DNA of 64,000 nt, taken from assembly GCF_002105155.1 (NCBI RefSeq), contig NW_019028997.1, forward strand, positions 124,001 to 188,000, in the 5' to 3' direction. The position numbers and the translations under genes were made by a program. The stretch is from Lobosporangium transversale (taxonomy: Eukaryota; Mortierellomycota; Mortierellomycetes; Mortierellales; Mortierellaceae). Numbering within the stretch: the first letter of the stretch is position 1; the number at the start of each line of letters is the position of its first letter. The notes below the pieces were generated by a model. The model was not told where the DNA came from. It did not search any database and saw nothing but the letters and a program-made list of their open reading frames with translations. This document shows positions 24,329-36,170 of this stretch, in pieces.

Positions 24329-26767
24329 TTAGAGAGTCTGTGCAGCATTGCGATGTCTCACACGGATTGGCAATCCCTTGAGCACAGGCAATGTAAGGCC
24401 TGCACCATAGGCAGGCTCGTTCACTGGATCAACAAGTTCAAAATCGAATCGCCTAAAGATAATCGACATGAGGGTGACGGCCTCAATTGTTGCGAATTGT
24501 TGGCCAAGGCCTAGTAAAAAAATAAATGAAGTTAACATATGTTGATTATAAGTACTAGAATCCGAAACTGAAGAGATTGAGTGACCTACAAGTGCGAGGA
24601 CCAGCGTGGAAGGCTGGGAACTTTGTGGGCGAAAACTTCTCTCCCTGAAGCCAGCGTTCAGGTCGGTACTCTTTAGCATCAGGACCCCAGATGGCAGTGT
24701 CACGACTAGAAATTGGAAAGAAAATTAATAAAATTTAATACTCTCCACTTTTTTTAAAGTTTAGATAAAAGAAAAACACTTACCCCATGGTCCATGGTGA
24801 CCATTGGAAGAATTCACCCTTCTTAATCTCAACACCATCTTTTTTTTTACAAAAAAAAAAAAAAAAAAAAAAAAAACATTAACATTAATATTGTATAGTA
24901 AGTGCGAAGTCCTCAGTACACATCAAAAGAAAAAAAAAAAACAATGCTTACTTGGTAGGACATCGTCTTCAACACAGACTTTTAGGTTGCGGGGAACACT
25001 AGGATATAGTCGTAACGCTATGAAGAAAAATATGATGCCGTAATATTCATTAGATGAGCAAGATTCATTGGTCGACAACGGGCTGTCCATTATACTCATT
25101 CGTCCATAGTCATCTACTGCTTACCTTCATAGAGGCTATGTAATTTGCCAAATGGAAAAATCGCAGAGTATAGGAGGGTCATTTGCCGAACATCATTAGA
25201 AAGAGCACGTATCTTTTTTTTTTTTATAAAAAAAAAGGAACCCGAAATCAAACCAGGTAACTTACCATGCTTCCGCATATTTCATCTGTTTGTAGGTCTC
25301 ATATGTGGGTTCTTGGTCGCCAAGAACCTCTTCGATCTCCTTCCGTAACTTGAATGCGACGTCCTTATCAGTAGAGTTTCGGAACATTAGGTAAAACATC
25401 CAGGACAGGGCTTGTGCTGTCGTGTCACGTCCTGCAATAATAAAGTTGAGGATACTGTCCTTGAGTGTTTCATCCGATAGAGACTGGCCATCATCGTCCT
25501 TAAGATCGATGAACAGCTGCAAGAGATCCTTTTGCGGCTTATCATAAGTGCTTGCACGACGCTTGCGGATAATGTCTAGTGCAAAGTCGGTGACAATCTT
25601 CTTATCCTTTTCAACCTGTTTGTTGGCACCCGTCCACCACTCAACCACTTTCCAAGGCCCTTTGAAAAGACGTTCGCTCACTTGTGCATTCAGACGGTCG
25701 AAGGCAGCAGCAAACACAACCTCCTGATCAGGGTCAGTTAGGCATCCGAAGGACTGTCCAAAAGAGACTCTATGAAACAATGAAGAATTTTTGTGTAAAT
25801 TTTTTTTGCTCACAAAGTATCCGTTCTTTTTTTTTTTTTTGTACCACATCGTTTGTGGACAGACACATGAAAATTCAAGTAAACCTACTCGCCAAAGCTA
25901 TCAAGTGTGAATTTGAGCAAGAGTTCATGGATATCGACGACAGTCCCTTTTCTTGCGATCGTATCAAGGTAGTTGGCAACAATATGAGACTCTTGTACAA
26001 ACACATTGTTTGTGTAATCTTTTTTTTTTTTTTTTTTTAGAAGTTGGAGAATTGGTGGCAATGACGGTTAGTAATGGGGCACTCCATTTTCTCATCTTCC
26101 TTTCTCAAGAGCCTTTCCCTTTCCCTTTCTTATCATAGTATCTGTTTACCTCTGAATGCCTTCACGTTAAAGATATGGCTAGCCATTTTGCGCTGCCATT
26201 TCCAGTGCTGTAGAAATTCAGTAACAAAAAAAAATTAGGTCACAGTTTGTTGGTAACAACAGTAGCAACAACTAAGGTCGGAACCACAGCATTGTGAGTT
26301 GTGGAATCCATTCTTACCTGGCCATCAGCACCAAAGATGCCATGTCCTAAGAGATCTTCCATGGACTCGCGCAAGATGGGGCCTTTCTCGTATGCCCAAA
26401 AGTTCGTCTTGAGAACGTGTTCGAGAACCGCAGGGTCGTTCACCATAATGGTGCGGCCCATTCCAGTCAAGCTGTAGGTCCATGTTGAGCCATACTTTTC
26501 ATGCATACGATCATGCAGCGTTGAAATTTCGCTTCCAGGTGTTCTTAAAAAGAGAAAGAGATTGCCAATGAGAGGTAGACCCTTGGGTCCAGGAAGGTTA
26601 ATGCGTCGGGTGCCAATGGCATTGTCTCTATACTTAACAATGTAGTAGAAAACAAAGAGACCAAGAGCAGTCTTTGGTGCATTAGATCGCTCAAAGGCTT
26701 TAAGAACAAGGCGGAGAAAGCCCGATGATTTTGCAGCCTCGGTGACGAAGTTAACAGCGGAATCCAT
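24329..26767 (-). CDS. Cytochrome P450, CYP52/CYP86-clan (fatty-acid hydroxylase-like), copy 1
   Basis: Nine exons, 26767-26318, 26207-26150, 26018-25889, 25769-25266, 25135-25125, 25017-24952, 24838-24784, 24705-24590 and 24510-24329, give 523 residues with every junction in phase. An N-terminal hydrophobic anchor (TALGLFVFYYIVKY) and a proline hinge (LPGPKGLPLIGN) place it on the ER membrane. P450 signatures are AGRDTTAQ in helix I, EALR (ExxR), PERW and FHAGPRTCLG around the haem cysteine. AGRDTTAQALSW with FHAGPRTCLGQQFA is typical of the CYP52/CYP86/CYP704 group, which oxidise fatty acids or alkanes at or near the omega end. The true substrate is unknown. Exon 5 is only 11 nt and supplies the ExxR glutamate. 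Two introns end in a poly(A) run directly before the acceptor G. It is paralogous to the next gene upstream on the same strand. Confidence 0.93.
25125..25135 (-). other. 11-nt microexon of P450 copy 1
   Basis: CCTCTATGAAG is bounded by CATAG and GTAAGC. Together with the flanking split codons it encodes C-L-Y-E-A, so the GAA codon is the Glu of ExxR. Omitting it would shift the frame and remove that residue. Confidence 0.85.
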
Positions 26768-27880
26768 GCGTGATCAAAAAGATGTTGTCTTTGGTACAAA
26801 ACAAATTTTTAGCAGTAGTAAAAGCGTGAGAGTATGTGTAAAGGTGAGAGAGTAAGAGATGATGTTTGCAAATACAAGACAAGAATGAGAAAAAGGAAGA
26901 AATAAAAGAGATAGAGGTAGGGACAAGAGAATTTAAATACTGTTTTTTTAGGTCGTGCTAATTAGGCCGTATTATCGAAAGATCAATCCGAGAGTGAGAG
27001 AGCACAGGGCAGTGTCGAGAAGTTAAGAAGAGGCCGGAATAATTGGGATCCTCGACACCCAGTAGTTATTTTTAATGGGATTGGTGCACCTCTAGATGCT
27101 CTCCCAACTTAATAGGCGTACCTTACATTTTCATTAACATGTTTTACTACTCAGATGTACATTTTCACCATACTCGATCGAACTTTAATTCCGTTGCAAA
27201 TATTAATAACGTGAAGACCATAGAATAATGAGCATTAATAGACTATTTGACTATTTTCAGGATTTTTTCTTTTTTCTTGTAAAATAACAAATAAGTAACA
27301 TTAGGACGTACTTCTTCGTTGAAAGGGAAAAAAAAAGCCATGTCTGCGCACTGCGCTAGCCCAGACTGTTGAAGCGTAAACAGGCCGATCGAAAAAGAAA
27401 ATACACGTAGTACTGTAGTTGTCCTGTTGAACAAAAGATGTTGAGAATGATGGATGAGAATCAATTCATCATTGGCTGAATTAAATTGCATGAATTCCAT
27501 GAAAAGATGAGAGCTCAAAACAGCAACTGGATGAATTGAACAAAACAAAGTTCAAAGCCTATCAACAACGTTGCATACATTAAACATTAACTTTTAATAG
27601 GCATTGGATGTATAGCAGGTCCGATGGTATGTAGATCGGATGTGCTCTACTGGCATTCTGTGAGAACAGTCCTCCGGCCATTCTGTTAGTCATAAGAACA
27701 CAGCACCTGTACCCTTGTACGTTCATTCCTTTCCTTATCAAGTCAATCTGATCGCATGGAGCATACATCATTATCAACGCGTAATCCTTTTTATTCCAAG
27801 ATTGCAACTAGACATTGAACAATCATTGTTAATGTACGCTAATTTCGCTAAAAGATATATATCTCTATATTAAACTCTTC
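26768..27880. other. Intergenic region between the two P450 genes
   Basis: No gene supported. The first 200 bases form the purine-rich (plus strand) leader of P450 copy 1. Short frames at 27243-27548 and 27580-27807 (minus) show no domain. Confidence 0.55.
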
Positions 27881-30162
27881 TCAAAGGGCAAAAGCTGTAT
27901 CCGCACGGCGTTTAACGCGCATAGGCAGACCTTTCGCCATAGCTAATGTCAAACCGGGTACGTATTCTGGCTCGGTGATGGGGTCTACCAACTCAAAATT
28001 AAATCTTTGGAAGAGCATCGACATAATGGTTACGGCTTCTAGGGTCGCGAACTGCTGTCCAAGGCTATTTAGCACAATCAACACCGAATTGATGATATTA
28101 AGATTAATAGATCAATGCTGCGAAACCCATAGAATTATGGCAAAATCAATCTTTTTTACCATGTGCGAGGTCCTGCATGAAAGCTGGGGAATTTTGTTGG
28201 CGATGGTTTCTCTCCAGTCAACCAACGTTCTGGGTTATATTCTCTTGCATCATGGCCCCAACTAGCGGTCGATCGGCCCATGGCCCACGATGACCAACAC
28301 ACAAACTCGCCTTTATATACTTTGGTACCATCTACCTCACAGACAAATTAATTAGATAAATAAAATATAAACAATCTTGATGACAAAGATGAATTTTAGA
28401 CGAACATGTAAAGCCTCTCTTACCTGGCCAAACATCATCCTGCACGGCAACTTTAATGTTCCTTGGTACGCTTGGATAGAGACGCAGAGCTATGAATCCG
28501 TTTAGACATACAGAATTAGTTTTATCTGACTAATTTTCTTACTTAAACAATAATAATAATAAAGATAATCCGCTTACCTTCGTATAAGCTATGAAAAGAT
28601 AGAGATAAACAGTCCATTGAAACCATTAGCTTAAGGATGCATAAAAGAAAAAGGTCGCGCTGTGCTCTGCATCCAATCGATGACATTTTTTTAAGTACAT
28701 GTATAAATTAAAAAAGGGCTTACCATGCTTCAGAGTATCTCATCGTTTTGTAAGCCTCATATGTAGGTATGCCACCGGAAAGTTTGTCGTCAACTTCCTT
28801 GACCAATTTCGAGAGGATTGTTGGATCAGTATTTGATCGATGAAGAAGATAGAACATCCATGAGAGTGCTTGCGCTGTTGTGTCCCGTCCAGCGCTGGCG
28901 AAAGCAGAGAAGCAAGTGTTAATACATAAAAGAAATAGACAAATATGTTCATGTTTGTTCAATTATCCAAATGGACATCACGAACTCACATGATGAAATT
29001 AAGGACCAAGCAACAGAGCATTTCATCCGATAGTGGTTTGCCATCCTCAGTATCCATGTCCATGAATAACTGTAATAGGTCTTTGTCCGGCTTGTTATAA
29101 CCATTCTTGCGACGGTGGTTGATGATGTTCATAGCAAAATCGTTCACAATCTTCTTGTCTCTGGCGACTTGTTTATTCAGCCCTGTAGCCCACTCATGGA
29201 GCTCCCAAGCACCTTCGAACAGCCTGTTGAAAACAACTGTATTTAGGCGATCAAACGCTGAAGCGAATTCTACTTCTTGTTCGGGCCTGTTCAGGCAACC
29301 AAACGTTTGGCTGAATGATATCCTAAAAAGATGATGATATCAAGAGTTATTTTCAATATTCAACACCCATCTATTGCAAATATGAAGGCGCTGTAGTCTT
29401 TTATAGAGCAACTCACTCCCCAAATGAATCCAAGGTGAAGAGATGGAAAAGGTTGTGCATGTCGACAGTCCGTCCCTCATCCGCAATCTTGTCCAAGTAC
29501 TCAATGGCAATATTGGCTTCTTTTACAAATACGCTGCTTGTGTACTATGAATGACATTTTCCAAAGTTGAGAGTGCTGAGAGCTCAATAGCTGAAATAGA
29601 TGGGCAATGTCAGGAACCAAATATAAAGGGGATGTGAGCTAATTGTATTTACCGTTCGAAAGGCCTTTACATTGAAGATATGGCTTGCCATCTTGCGCTG
29701 CCATCTCCAGTGTTCGCCATCAACACCAAAGATGCCTGTCCCCAGAAGGTCGCTTAATGTCTCTTGGACCAGCGGCCCTTTCTCATACGCCCAAAAGTTG
29801 GTTTTGAGGACATGTTCCAGTACATCAGGATCAGAGAACTGAATAATACGTCCTAGCTTGGGGACGGTGTAGGCCCAGGTTGTTCCATACTTGGCATGCA
29901 GTTGCTCGTTCTTTTGCGATATTTGGTTTCGAGGAATAGAAAGCATAAGAAACATATTTCCAACCAGCGGCCATCCCCTAGGACCTTTTAGGTCATAGCG
30001 GGGCCTCGTACCAATAGCGGTGCTTCTGTATTTGAAGATGACCCAAAGGATGTAAACACCAAGCAAGCGAGACATATTCCGTCGTGACAAAGACCTCAGA
30101 ACGGTTTTGAGTGTAGGTGATGCTTCTGATGTTCGCAATATGTTCTTAACGACGTTGTCCAT
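27881..30162 (-). CDS. Cytochrome P450, CYP52/CYP86-clan, copy 2 (tandem paralogue)
   Basis: Eight exons, 30162-29653, 29544-29417, 29322-28990, 28894-28724, 28588-28578, 28489-28424, 28331-28160 and 28064-27881, give 524 residues. Signatures are a membrane anchor (LGVYILWVIFKY), AGRDTTAQ, EALR, PERW and FHAGPRTCLG. Long shared blocks with copy 1, such as LEHVLKTNFWAYEKGP and RKMASHIFNVKAFR, show a tandem duplication, but the copies are well diverged. Intron content differs: copy 2 lacks the introns before HW(K/R)WQRK and after W(T/A)MG, and has an extra one splitting the codon just before AGRDTT. The 11-nt microexon is kept. A redox partner is not visible in the window. Confidence 0.93.
28578..28588 (-). 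other. 11-nt microexon of P450 copy 2
   Basis: CTTATACGAAG is bounded by CATAG and GTAAGC. It has the same length, phase and encoded residues (C-L-Y-E-A) as in copy 1. Confidence 0.85.
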
Positions 30163-31276
30163 GGTGTAGAGAACTCAATTAATAGAAAGGTAAGAGGGAT
30201 GATAGGGAATAGTCAATGTAACCAAAGTCTTTTTATATTTTTTTTTCTTGTCCTCTCATGTGGGAAGCACAGGCGCTTGAGCGGGCGTCGATCGTTTTGA
30301 TGTTTTGTTTTCACTGGGTTTATTGATATTACTGATCAAAAGGAGATTAAAGAGCAAATTCTCTTGTTACGATCACAATAGTTTCGGCTCGGATTCATAG
30401 TGTTCGTCATTCGTTGTGGAACAAAAGGAGTATTTTATGCAATGCATGGACATGCAAAAGCTTATTATTGTTACAAATCCAAGGAAAAGTATGGGAGCCA
30501 ATAAACTTGGCAGCATAACGACTATCTTTAAGAAATCAAGGAGCCCAGGAACGTTTTTTATGGAGGCGAGGCGCTTCATGGAGAGGTTTGTCTATTCAAG
30601 ACACCGTCAAATTTAATACGCCCATAGCGCCGGCCAAGCAGATGGAGACAAAGTGTAAAAAAGAAGACAAGGGCTGCAGTGGAGCATCGTCAAGTCAGTG
30701 CAGTGGTGAAAGGCTTGTATACCAAAGTTTAAAGATATTGCATCCACATTTGCAACCGGATCACTAACTAGATGCAAGGCCATTGTGGGCCGGACAAATA
30801 ATGTATTTCTCCATCGAATGTCATGTGGCAGGCACGTACCATCGTCTCCAAAGTTCTGGGATTCCCCTTCATAAATATGTTGTGTCTGCTCGAAAGACAA
30901 AGAATTGAGCCGAAGAACGATCATGTAAACTTTGTATTAAGCCAGGACTGAAGTGAAACCTGCTATTTTAAACTTTAATTTTTAAAAAAGTGGGCTACCC
31001 CGTAAATTATTTAGGCAGTCACCGAAACATGCAAATGAAACGCGTTCATTCATTGTTCATCCCCCCTCCATATTTCCTCACATCCAACACGCAAGCAGCG
31101 CCAACATTGCAAACCAAACGTGCATTAAAGACAAACCAAGGAAGCGGAAAACCCTCCCCCCCCCCCCCCCCACTCACGAAGAGATAATCACTACTATAGG
31201 GGAGATCTAGCTCATTAGCCCATTAGCTCATTGAAAGCATCGCTCACATATTTTACGACTTGTACACTTCCAAACT
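30163..31276. other. Divergent intergenic region, P450 copy 2 and CSN7
   Basis: No gene supported. A 103-codon minus frame at 30613-30924 has mixed composition but no recognisable domain or splice context. A run of 16 C residues lies at 31156-31171, about 105 bp upstream of the CSN7 start. Confidence 0.55.
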
Positions 31277-32685
31277 ATGGCAACCTCAACGACAACAGAA
31301 ACTCCTGCCTCTGGAGAGTCATTCAAGTCTCTCTTTGGGCAGCGACTGGAGCCCTATTTAGCTCTTTCAAAGTCTGCCAAGGGCGTAGGCTGTGTCCAAC
31401 TTATTAAAGACGCGTTGGCTGCGCCAGGTGTGATGGTCTTTGGCGAGCTTCTTGATATGCCAAACGTGGTAGATGTATGATTATGGACACTGAATTTTGT
31501 TTGCATGCAGCGCAACTTGCTAGTATGCTTGGCGCATCTGAAAAGACAGCGACTCATCTTTTGACTATTGACTTTGATGTCTAGCTAAAAGCGAATCCAG
31601 AACATTCCCGCTACTACAGATTACTTGAGATTTTCTCGTTCGGGACCTTTCAGGACTATCAGCGTAAGGGTTTACTTGCAGGACTGCGCTTTTCGAACCC
31701 TTAGGAATCAAGTTGGTATCCACCTGACTAATATATGGATGTATTTGCCATAACTTAATACCCATATATTAGAGAATAAGGATAGCTTGCCAGAGATCTC
31801 CGATACCCAAAGGACAAAGTTACAACAGCTATCAATCGTTACATTGTCCGAACGAACGAGAGTATGCACTACAACATATGCCTTTGAGAGACTGATATAT
31901 GGCGAGAATTTATTCATTCATCTTAATTGCCTTCATACGTGTAGGCTATTCCATACAAGGATCTCTTGGAGTACCTCGAGATTGACAACGTCCGCCAGTT
32001 AGAAGACTTGATCATGGATGCAATTTATCAGAATGTGATTAATGCCAATCTAGACCAGAAACTGAAGCTGGTTGAGGTTCACTCTGCTATGGGCAGGGAT
32101 TTGCGTCCTGGTCAAGCCCAGGTTATGCTCAAAGTGCTGGAAGATTGGTATGGCTCTCAAAGCAGAGATTATGTTATCCTGTTTCATAGTTTAGATCTGA
32201 AGTACTGATGAGTATCAATTTCATTTACTTTCATGGAACAGGACAAAAACGTCCGAAGCTCTATTAAAGGCATTAAGTGCGAAGATGACCCAAGTCCAGC
32301 AGAATTATGAGCGAGAGAAACAAGCCAGAGAAGCGTTTGAGAAAGAGCTAGAAAGAATCAAAAACGAAAATGCACCATCAGGGTCTGGAAAGCACCGTAA
32401 GCTAGCTGGGGCTAGTACAGCAATGATGGATTATGAAATGGGAGATCAGCACGGCTTCCAGAGTCCCGAGTTTATGGGCGAAATAGAGCGAATGTCGTAT
32501 GGTGGAGCTGCAGGCAAGCGGTAAGGATCCTGCCTTGGCTGTGTAAACTCAGTCACTTTAACAATGCATTGATCACATTACCTGTTATTTCTCATTCACA
32601 CAAGTTTTTTCTGTTTCTTGTTCAAAAAAAAAAAAAAAAAAAAAAAAAAACACACAGGACTGGCAAACGTGTACCTCGGGGATAA
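31277..32685 (+). CDS. CSN7: COP9 signalosome subunit 7 (PCI domain)
   Basis: Six exons, 31277-31468, 31585-31663, 31773-31861, 31945-32147, 32242-32520 and 32658-32685, give 289 residues, close to animal CSN7 (about 265-275). [30 protein letters not shown] and the winged-helix part of the PCI domain ([15 protein letters not shown]) are diagnostic. The C-terminal third is helical, then charged, ending [11 protein letters not shown] from a 28-nt last exon. The complex removes NEDD8 from cullins and so controls cullin-RING ubiquitin ligases. CSN7 is a scaffold PCI subunit. The fifth intron holds an A27 run near its acceptor. It converges on the CipC-like gene with only about 250 bp between stops. 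An F-box protein, a possible SCF client, is encoded later in the window, without obvious linkage. Confidence 0.93.
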
Positions 32686-32936
32686 GTAGTGTTTTCATGA
32701 CCATATGTATATGATGAGGGGATACTGGAGTTTTTCTCTCTCGCCGAGGAATAGGTCCTTGTTACATCTTACGGATTCAAATAAACCTCATATTCAATTG
32801 ATTACGTTCCCTCTTGCATCCAATATTCTGTTCTATTTGCTTTTAACTCCAATATTTATAACAGGCTCTGGCTCATGATAAAAGGGGAGATTTTTTTTTA
32901 TAAATGTGTTCTGACTTTTTAACGTGATATAGGGCA

Positions 32937-34287
32937 TTAGTTCATGAGCTCAAAGAGCTTCAGGACTTTCGAGCCTGCATCAGCAACCATATCGTCCTTA
33001 TCATCATCATCATCGTCATCATCATGGCGTGATTCGAAAAGCTTGACGCACTCGGCCATAGCCATGCCTGCAAGAATGGCTTTCATTTCTCCATGGGACA
33101 CTTCCTTGCCCTCCTTTGCCTGGCGCTCTTGATACTCCTTCATAGCCTCATACGCAGCTGGATAGGTTCGATACATAGTATTGAAGAGTGACAAGAATGT
33201 CAATGCTTGTTGTTGTAAGACAACGCCAATTTTAATACCAATTAGCCCGCCAAATATCACTTACCAGCGGCTGCAATGGCCTGACGCTTACGAGTGGTCG
33301 ACTTGCGCTCCTTCCGTTCCTTTTCCTTTGCTTTCTGAGCTTTTTGCTCGTCCGTCTCAGGGGCTTTTAACTGCCACCACCTCCTTCTAGATGCCCTGGC
33401 AGCTTCCTCTGCTGCTCTAGCTGCTGCATCCGCTGCATCCTGCTCTGCCTTTCTCTTGGCTGCAAGTTCAGCAAGGACACGTTGCTGCTCGCGTTCTGCC
33501 TCCTGTTGCTTGGCTAGCTTCCTCTCCGCCCACGACCGGCGAGGATGGCATCCCCACCAAGAACCAAACAACCTCTTCTCTGCCTCTTCCTCTGCTTTTT
33601 CATCTACACTTGTCTGACCATAGATAGCACGATGAGCCTCCTTCATCTCCTTAGGATCGACCTTGGGTGCAAGTTTCCTGCGTTGCTTGAGCTCCTGTTT
33701 TTCTTGCTCAGTCTTTGGGCGCCCCTTATCCTCTTTGTCCGAATCCGAATCCGAGTCTGAGTCCGAGTTATCGTCATCCTCATCAAACTTCTCTTTAACT
33801 TTGGCTGCCATCCGTTCAAAGTAGTTTTTCTTTTCTTGAAGATCTTTGTCATCGCTTTGAACTCCCAAATGTTGTAGGGCAGCATCTGCAGGTATACTGA
33901 TAGATACTGCCTCCTCTTCTTCCAGGGCTTGTTGAGAATTTTGCTGTTTCCGGAAAAGTTTGTCCCAGAAGCTGCGGTCGGGCTCCTGGCCTTGTGGAAC
34001 GGACTTGTCGATAGTTATGACGAGCCACTTCTCATCTTTTGGTGGAACTAGCCAACATAATGGATATATTATGGTGTGAAAAGAATGAAGCATCAATCAT
34101 GGTAAAACACCACTAACTAGTAATATGTAAAAAAAAGAATAAAAAACGCACCTGGAGGTGGGATATCTTCCGCAGGAGGATGTGAACGGAGATGCAGAGC
34201 TTCCTCGACGTGGTACCATGCATGCTTAAAGACGTTCTCGTCTTTCTTCTTGCAATGAGTGTCCTTTATGTTTGACTGATCTGACAT
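32937..34287 (-). CDS. Protein with CipC/DUF3759-like domain interrupted by a charged helix
   Basis: Exons 34287-34152, 34047-33265 and 33157-32937 give 379 residues, phases consistent. The C-terminal part (AAYEAMKEYQERQAKEGKEV then SHGEMKAILAGMAMAECVKLFE) fits the conserved core of fungal CipC/DUF3759 proteins, small stress- or antibiotic-induced proteins of unclear biochemistry. The AHRAIYGQ stretch about 140 residues earlier resembles the start of that same domain. The two parts are separated by an Ala/Glu/Arg-rich predicted coiled coil (for example EREQQRVLAELAAKRKAEQD). An acidic DS/DSD repeat stretch lies upstream, and the last 25 residues include a run of eight Asp. The family assignment rests on pattern memory, and the interruption is my inference. 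Confidence 0.6.
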
Positions 34288-34811
34288 GACGATCTGATGA
34301 TGGAAATGTAGAAGGATGCAATGAGGAGAAGTAAGGGGGGCGGGGCAGTGCTTCTGTTTGCTACATGGCTCTCATTTTTTCACAAGTCTGTTAATCATTA
34401 GAGAGAGTGAACCGTTGTCTTTGGACATTTTGAAGATACTTCCCACGATCGAAGATTGACATTCCCTCCTCTTTCTGCTAGACAAGAGGTCAAATAGCAC
34501 CTGCCAGGAGCAGTAGAGAATGTTGTCTGCAATGAATTTATTTCCACACCCAAGTGCGATGGTATTGTGAGAAATATTTTTTAATTCTGATCAGCGCAAC
34601 GCCAAAGAGTTTGTAAGGATCATGGTGGGGCCAATGCTTGTTTTCTCTGCATATTCAGTATGCAAACATTGGCTAACTGGACTCGTTACTGAAAAAGAGG
34701 AGAGCTCCATTCTTTTAGACACAGTAAACAGCAAGTAGAGGCAGGTCTAGTTTGGTGCGTGCTTCCAATGAGAGTGGAGTGTATTTATACAACATATACT
34801 TTGTCCGCTAC

Positions 34812-34941
34812 TAGCAGCATTTCATATTGAATTTCTTATTTTAAAAACAGGTCAACAGCTTGGATACTGGTACAGCTGTTGTTCCATACAAGCTGTTGAC
34901 TTGTTTTTAAAATAAGCGACTTAATTAATGAAATGCCGCTA
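34812..34941. mobile_element. Hairpin MITE of 130 bp
   Basis: The two halves are inverted copies. The left arm has TAGCAGCATTTCAT, then CTTATTTTAAAAACAGGTCA and ACAGCTTG. The complement of the right arm has TAGCGGCATTTCAT, then CTTATTTTAAAAACAAGTCA and ACAGCTTG. Only a short loop with its own CAGCTG separates them. TA at both borders is compatible with a Tc1/mariner-type duplication. Confidence 0.75.
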
Positions 34942-35876
34942 TTAATGGATTAATGGACAAAGTTCTGACAGGATATGCAGAACGCTCATTTACTAAAACT
35001 GACTTTAAATTGTGGGGAAGATTTGGACAGCCAATAAAGACGTGACGAAATTGCGTAATGCAGATTGAACTCCTGAGAATTTGCATCCTGGGAAAAGTTT
35101 CGAGAGAAGAAAAAAGGCTTTACTGGTTTCTTCGATTTTCGAGGCGCGACGGCGAAACGACATGCATGTATATCCTCAACAACGATATATATATATATCA
35201 TCATGTGTATACATATATATATATATATTTATATATTAGTCTATACACTTGAACTGAACAAAAAATAAAAACAGAGTCCGTGGGGCAAGTGTGACAAAGG
35301 GCTCTTGCTGTACACAGGCTCCAGGCTTGCCTCCGTTTCCGTAGGTTTAGTTTTCGGCTGAATGATGAGTGATGAGGAATATGTCTACATGGTTCCTTGA
35401 CTGTGGCTCAAAGTTTTGTTTTAAAGTAAACTACATGTACGTTTAGATAATATTGAAGATAATTAATATCAATACATAAAAAAGCTCTGTACATTTATAC
35501 ATGTACATGTACATAATGGATTTTGAGCGGAATTAAAATGTGTAGTTCCCAATTTTTAAAGTCAAGGACAAAGACATATTAACAAAACGAATAGAACTTT
35601 TAATTTCCTCGCTCCAGTCATCTCGTTGATTTTGCCAGTTTGTATGACCCTGTGTGCATGGACAACGTGACCCCATTGCCCTCACGCTTTTCTTTGTGAG
35701 CTCTAATATATACCTAATTACCTGAGAGTCTCATTTATGACTCGTCAATTGTTATTCTGGACTTTCTGTCAAAGGCAGTAGTTCTCTTGAGCTGTCTCGA
35801 GCTGTAAGATTACTCTCGTGTGAGGCGTATAGATTCTCTGATGTAGTCATCAAAGAGGAGAGTAACCAAGGCTTAT

Positions 35877-36170
35877 CTATTAAAAGCGTAAGTAAACAAC
35901 TAGCCTGCGCAGTATTGCGCCATAAACATGAGGCGCTTCATATCTCGAAAAATGAAAGCCAGGAACGTATATATTTGAACATTAAAACATCTACAAAGCT
36001 CCTTGGACAACTACCACATGAAGTAATAAACTAGACTTATTCTAAACAGTATTTGAAGACGAGACTAATCAATATTCATCTATTAAAATTGCGTGAAACA
36101 TATTGAGGCGCTTAATCTCTTGAAGATGGAAACCAGGAACCTTAGTTGTTACATTCGAACATCATCACAT
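35877..36170. repeat. Pair of divergent direct repeats
   Basis: The first copy (about 35877-35996) and the second (about 36079-36170) both begin with TCTATTAAAA and share, with substitutions and small gaps, AACAT, AGGCGCTT, AT, CTC, AA, ATG, AA, CCAGGAAC and GAACAT blocks in the same order. The nature of the repeat is unknown. Confidence 0.5.

Noticed and set aside
27580-27807. 75-codon frame between the P450 genes
   Set aside because: No start context, domain or splice partner; probably chance.
30613-30924. 103-codon minus-strand frame with fairly protein-like composition
   Set aside because: No family recognised and no exon context; kept only as intergenic. RNA evidence would be needed.
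24329-32685. P450 pair, CSN7 and neighbours as a secondary-metabolite cluster
   Set aside because: No synthase, transferase or transporter nearby; the flanking genes are housekeeping, so no cluster is supported.
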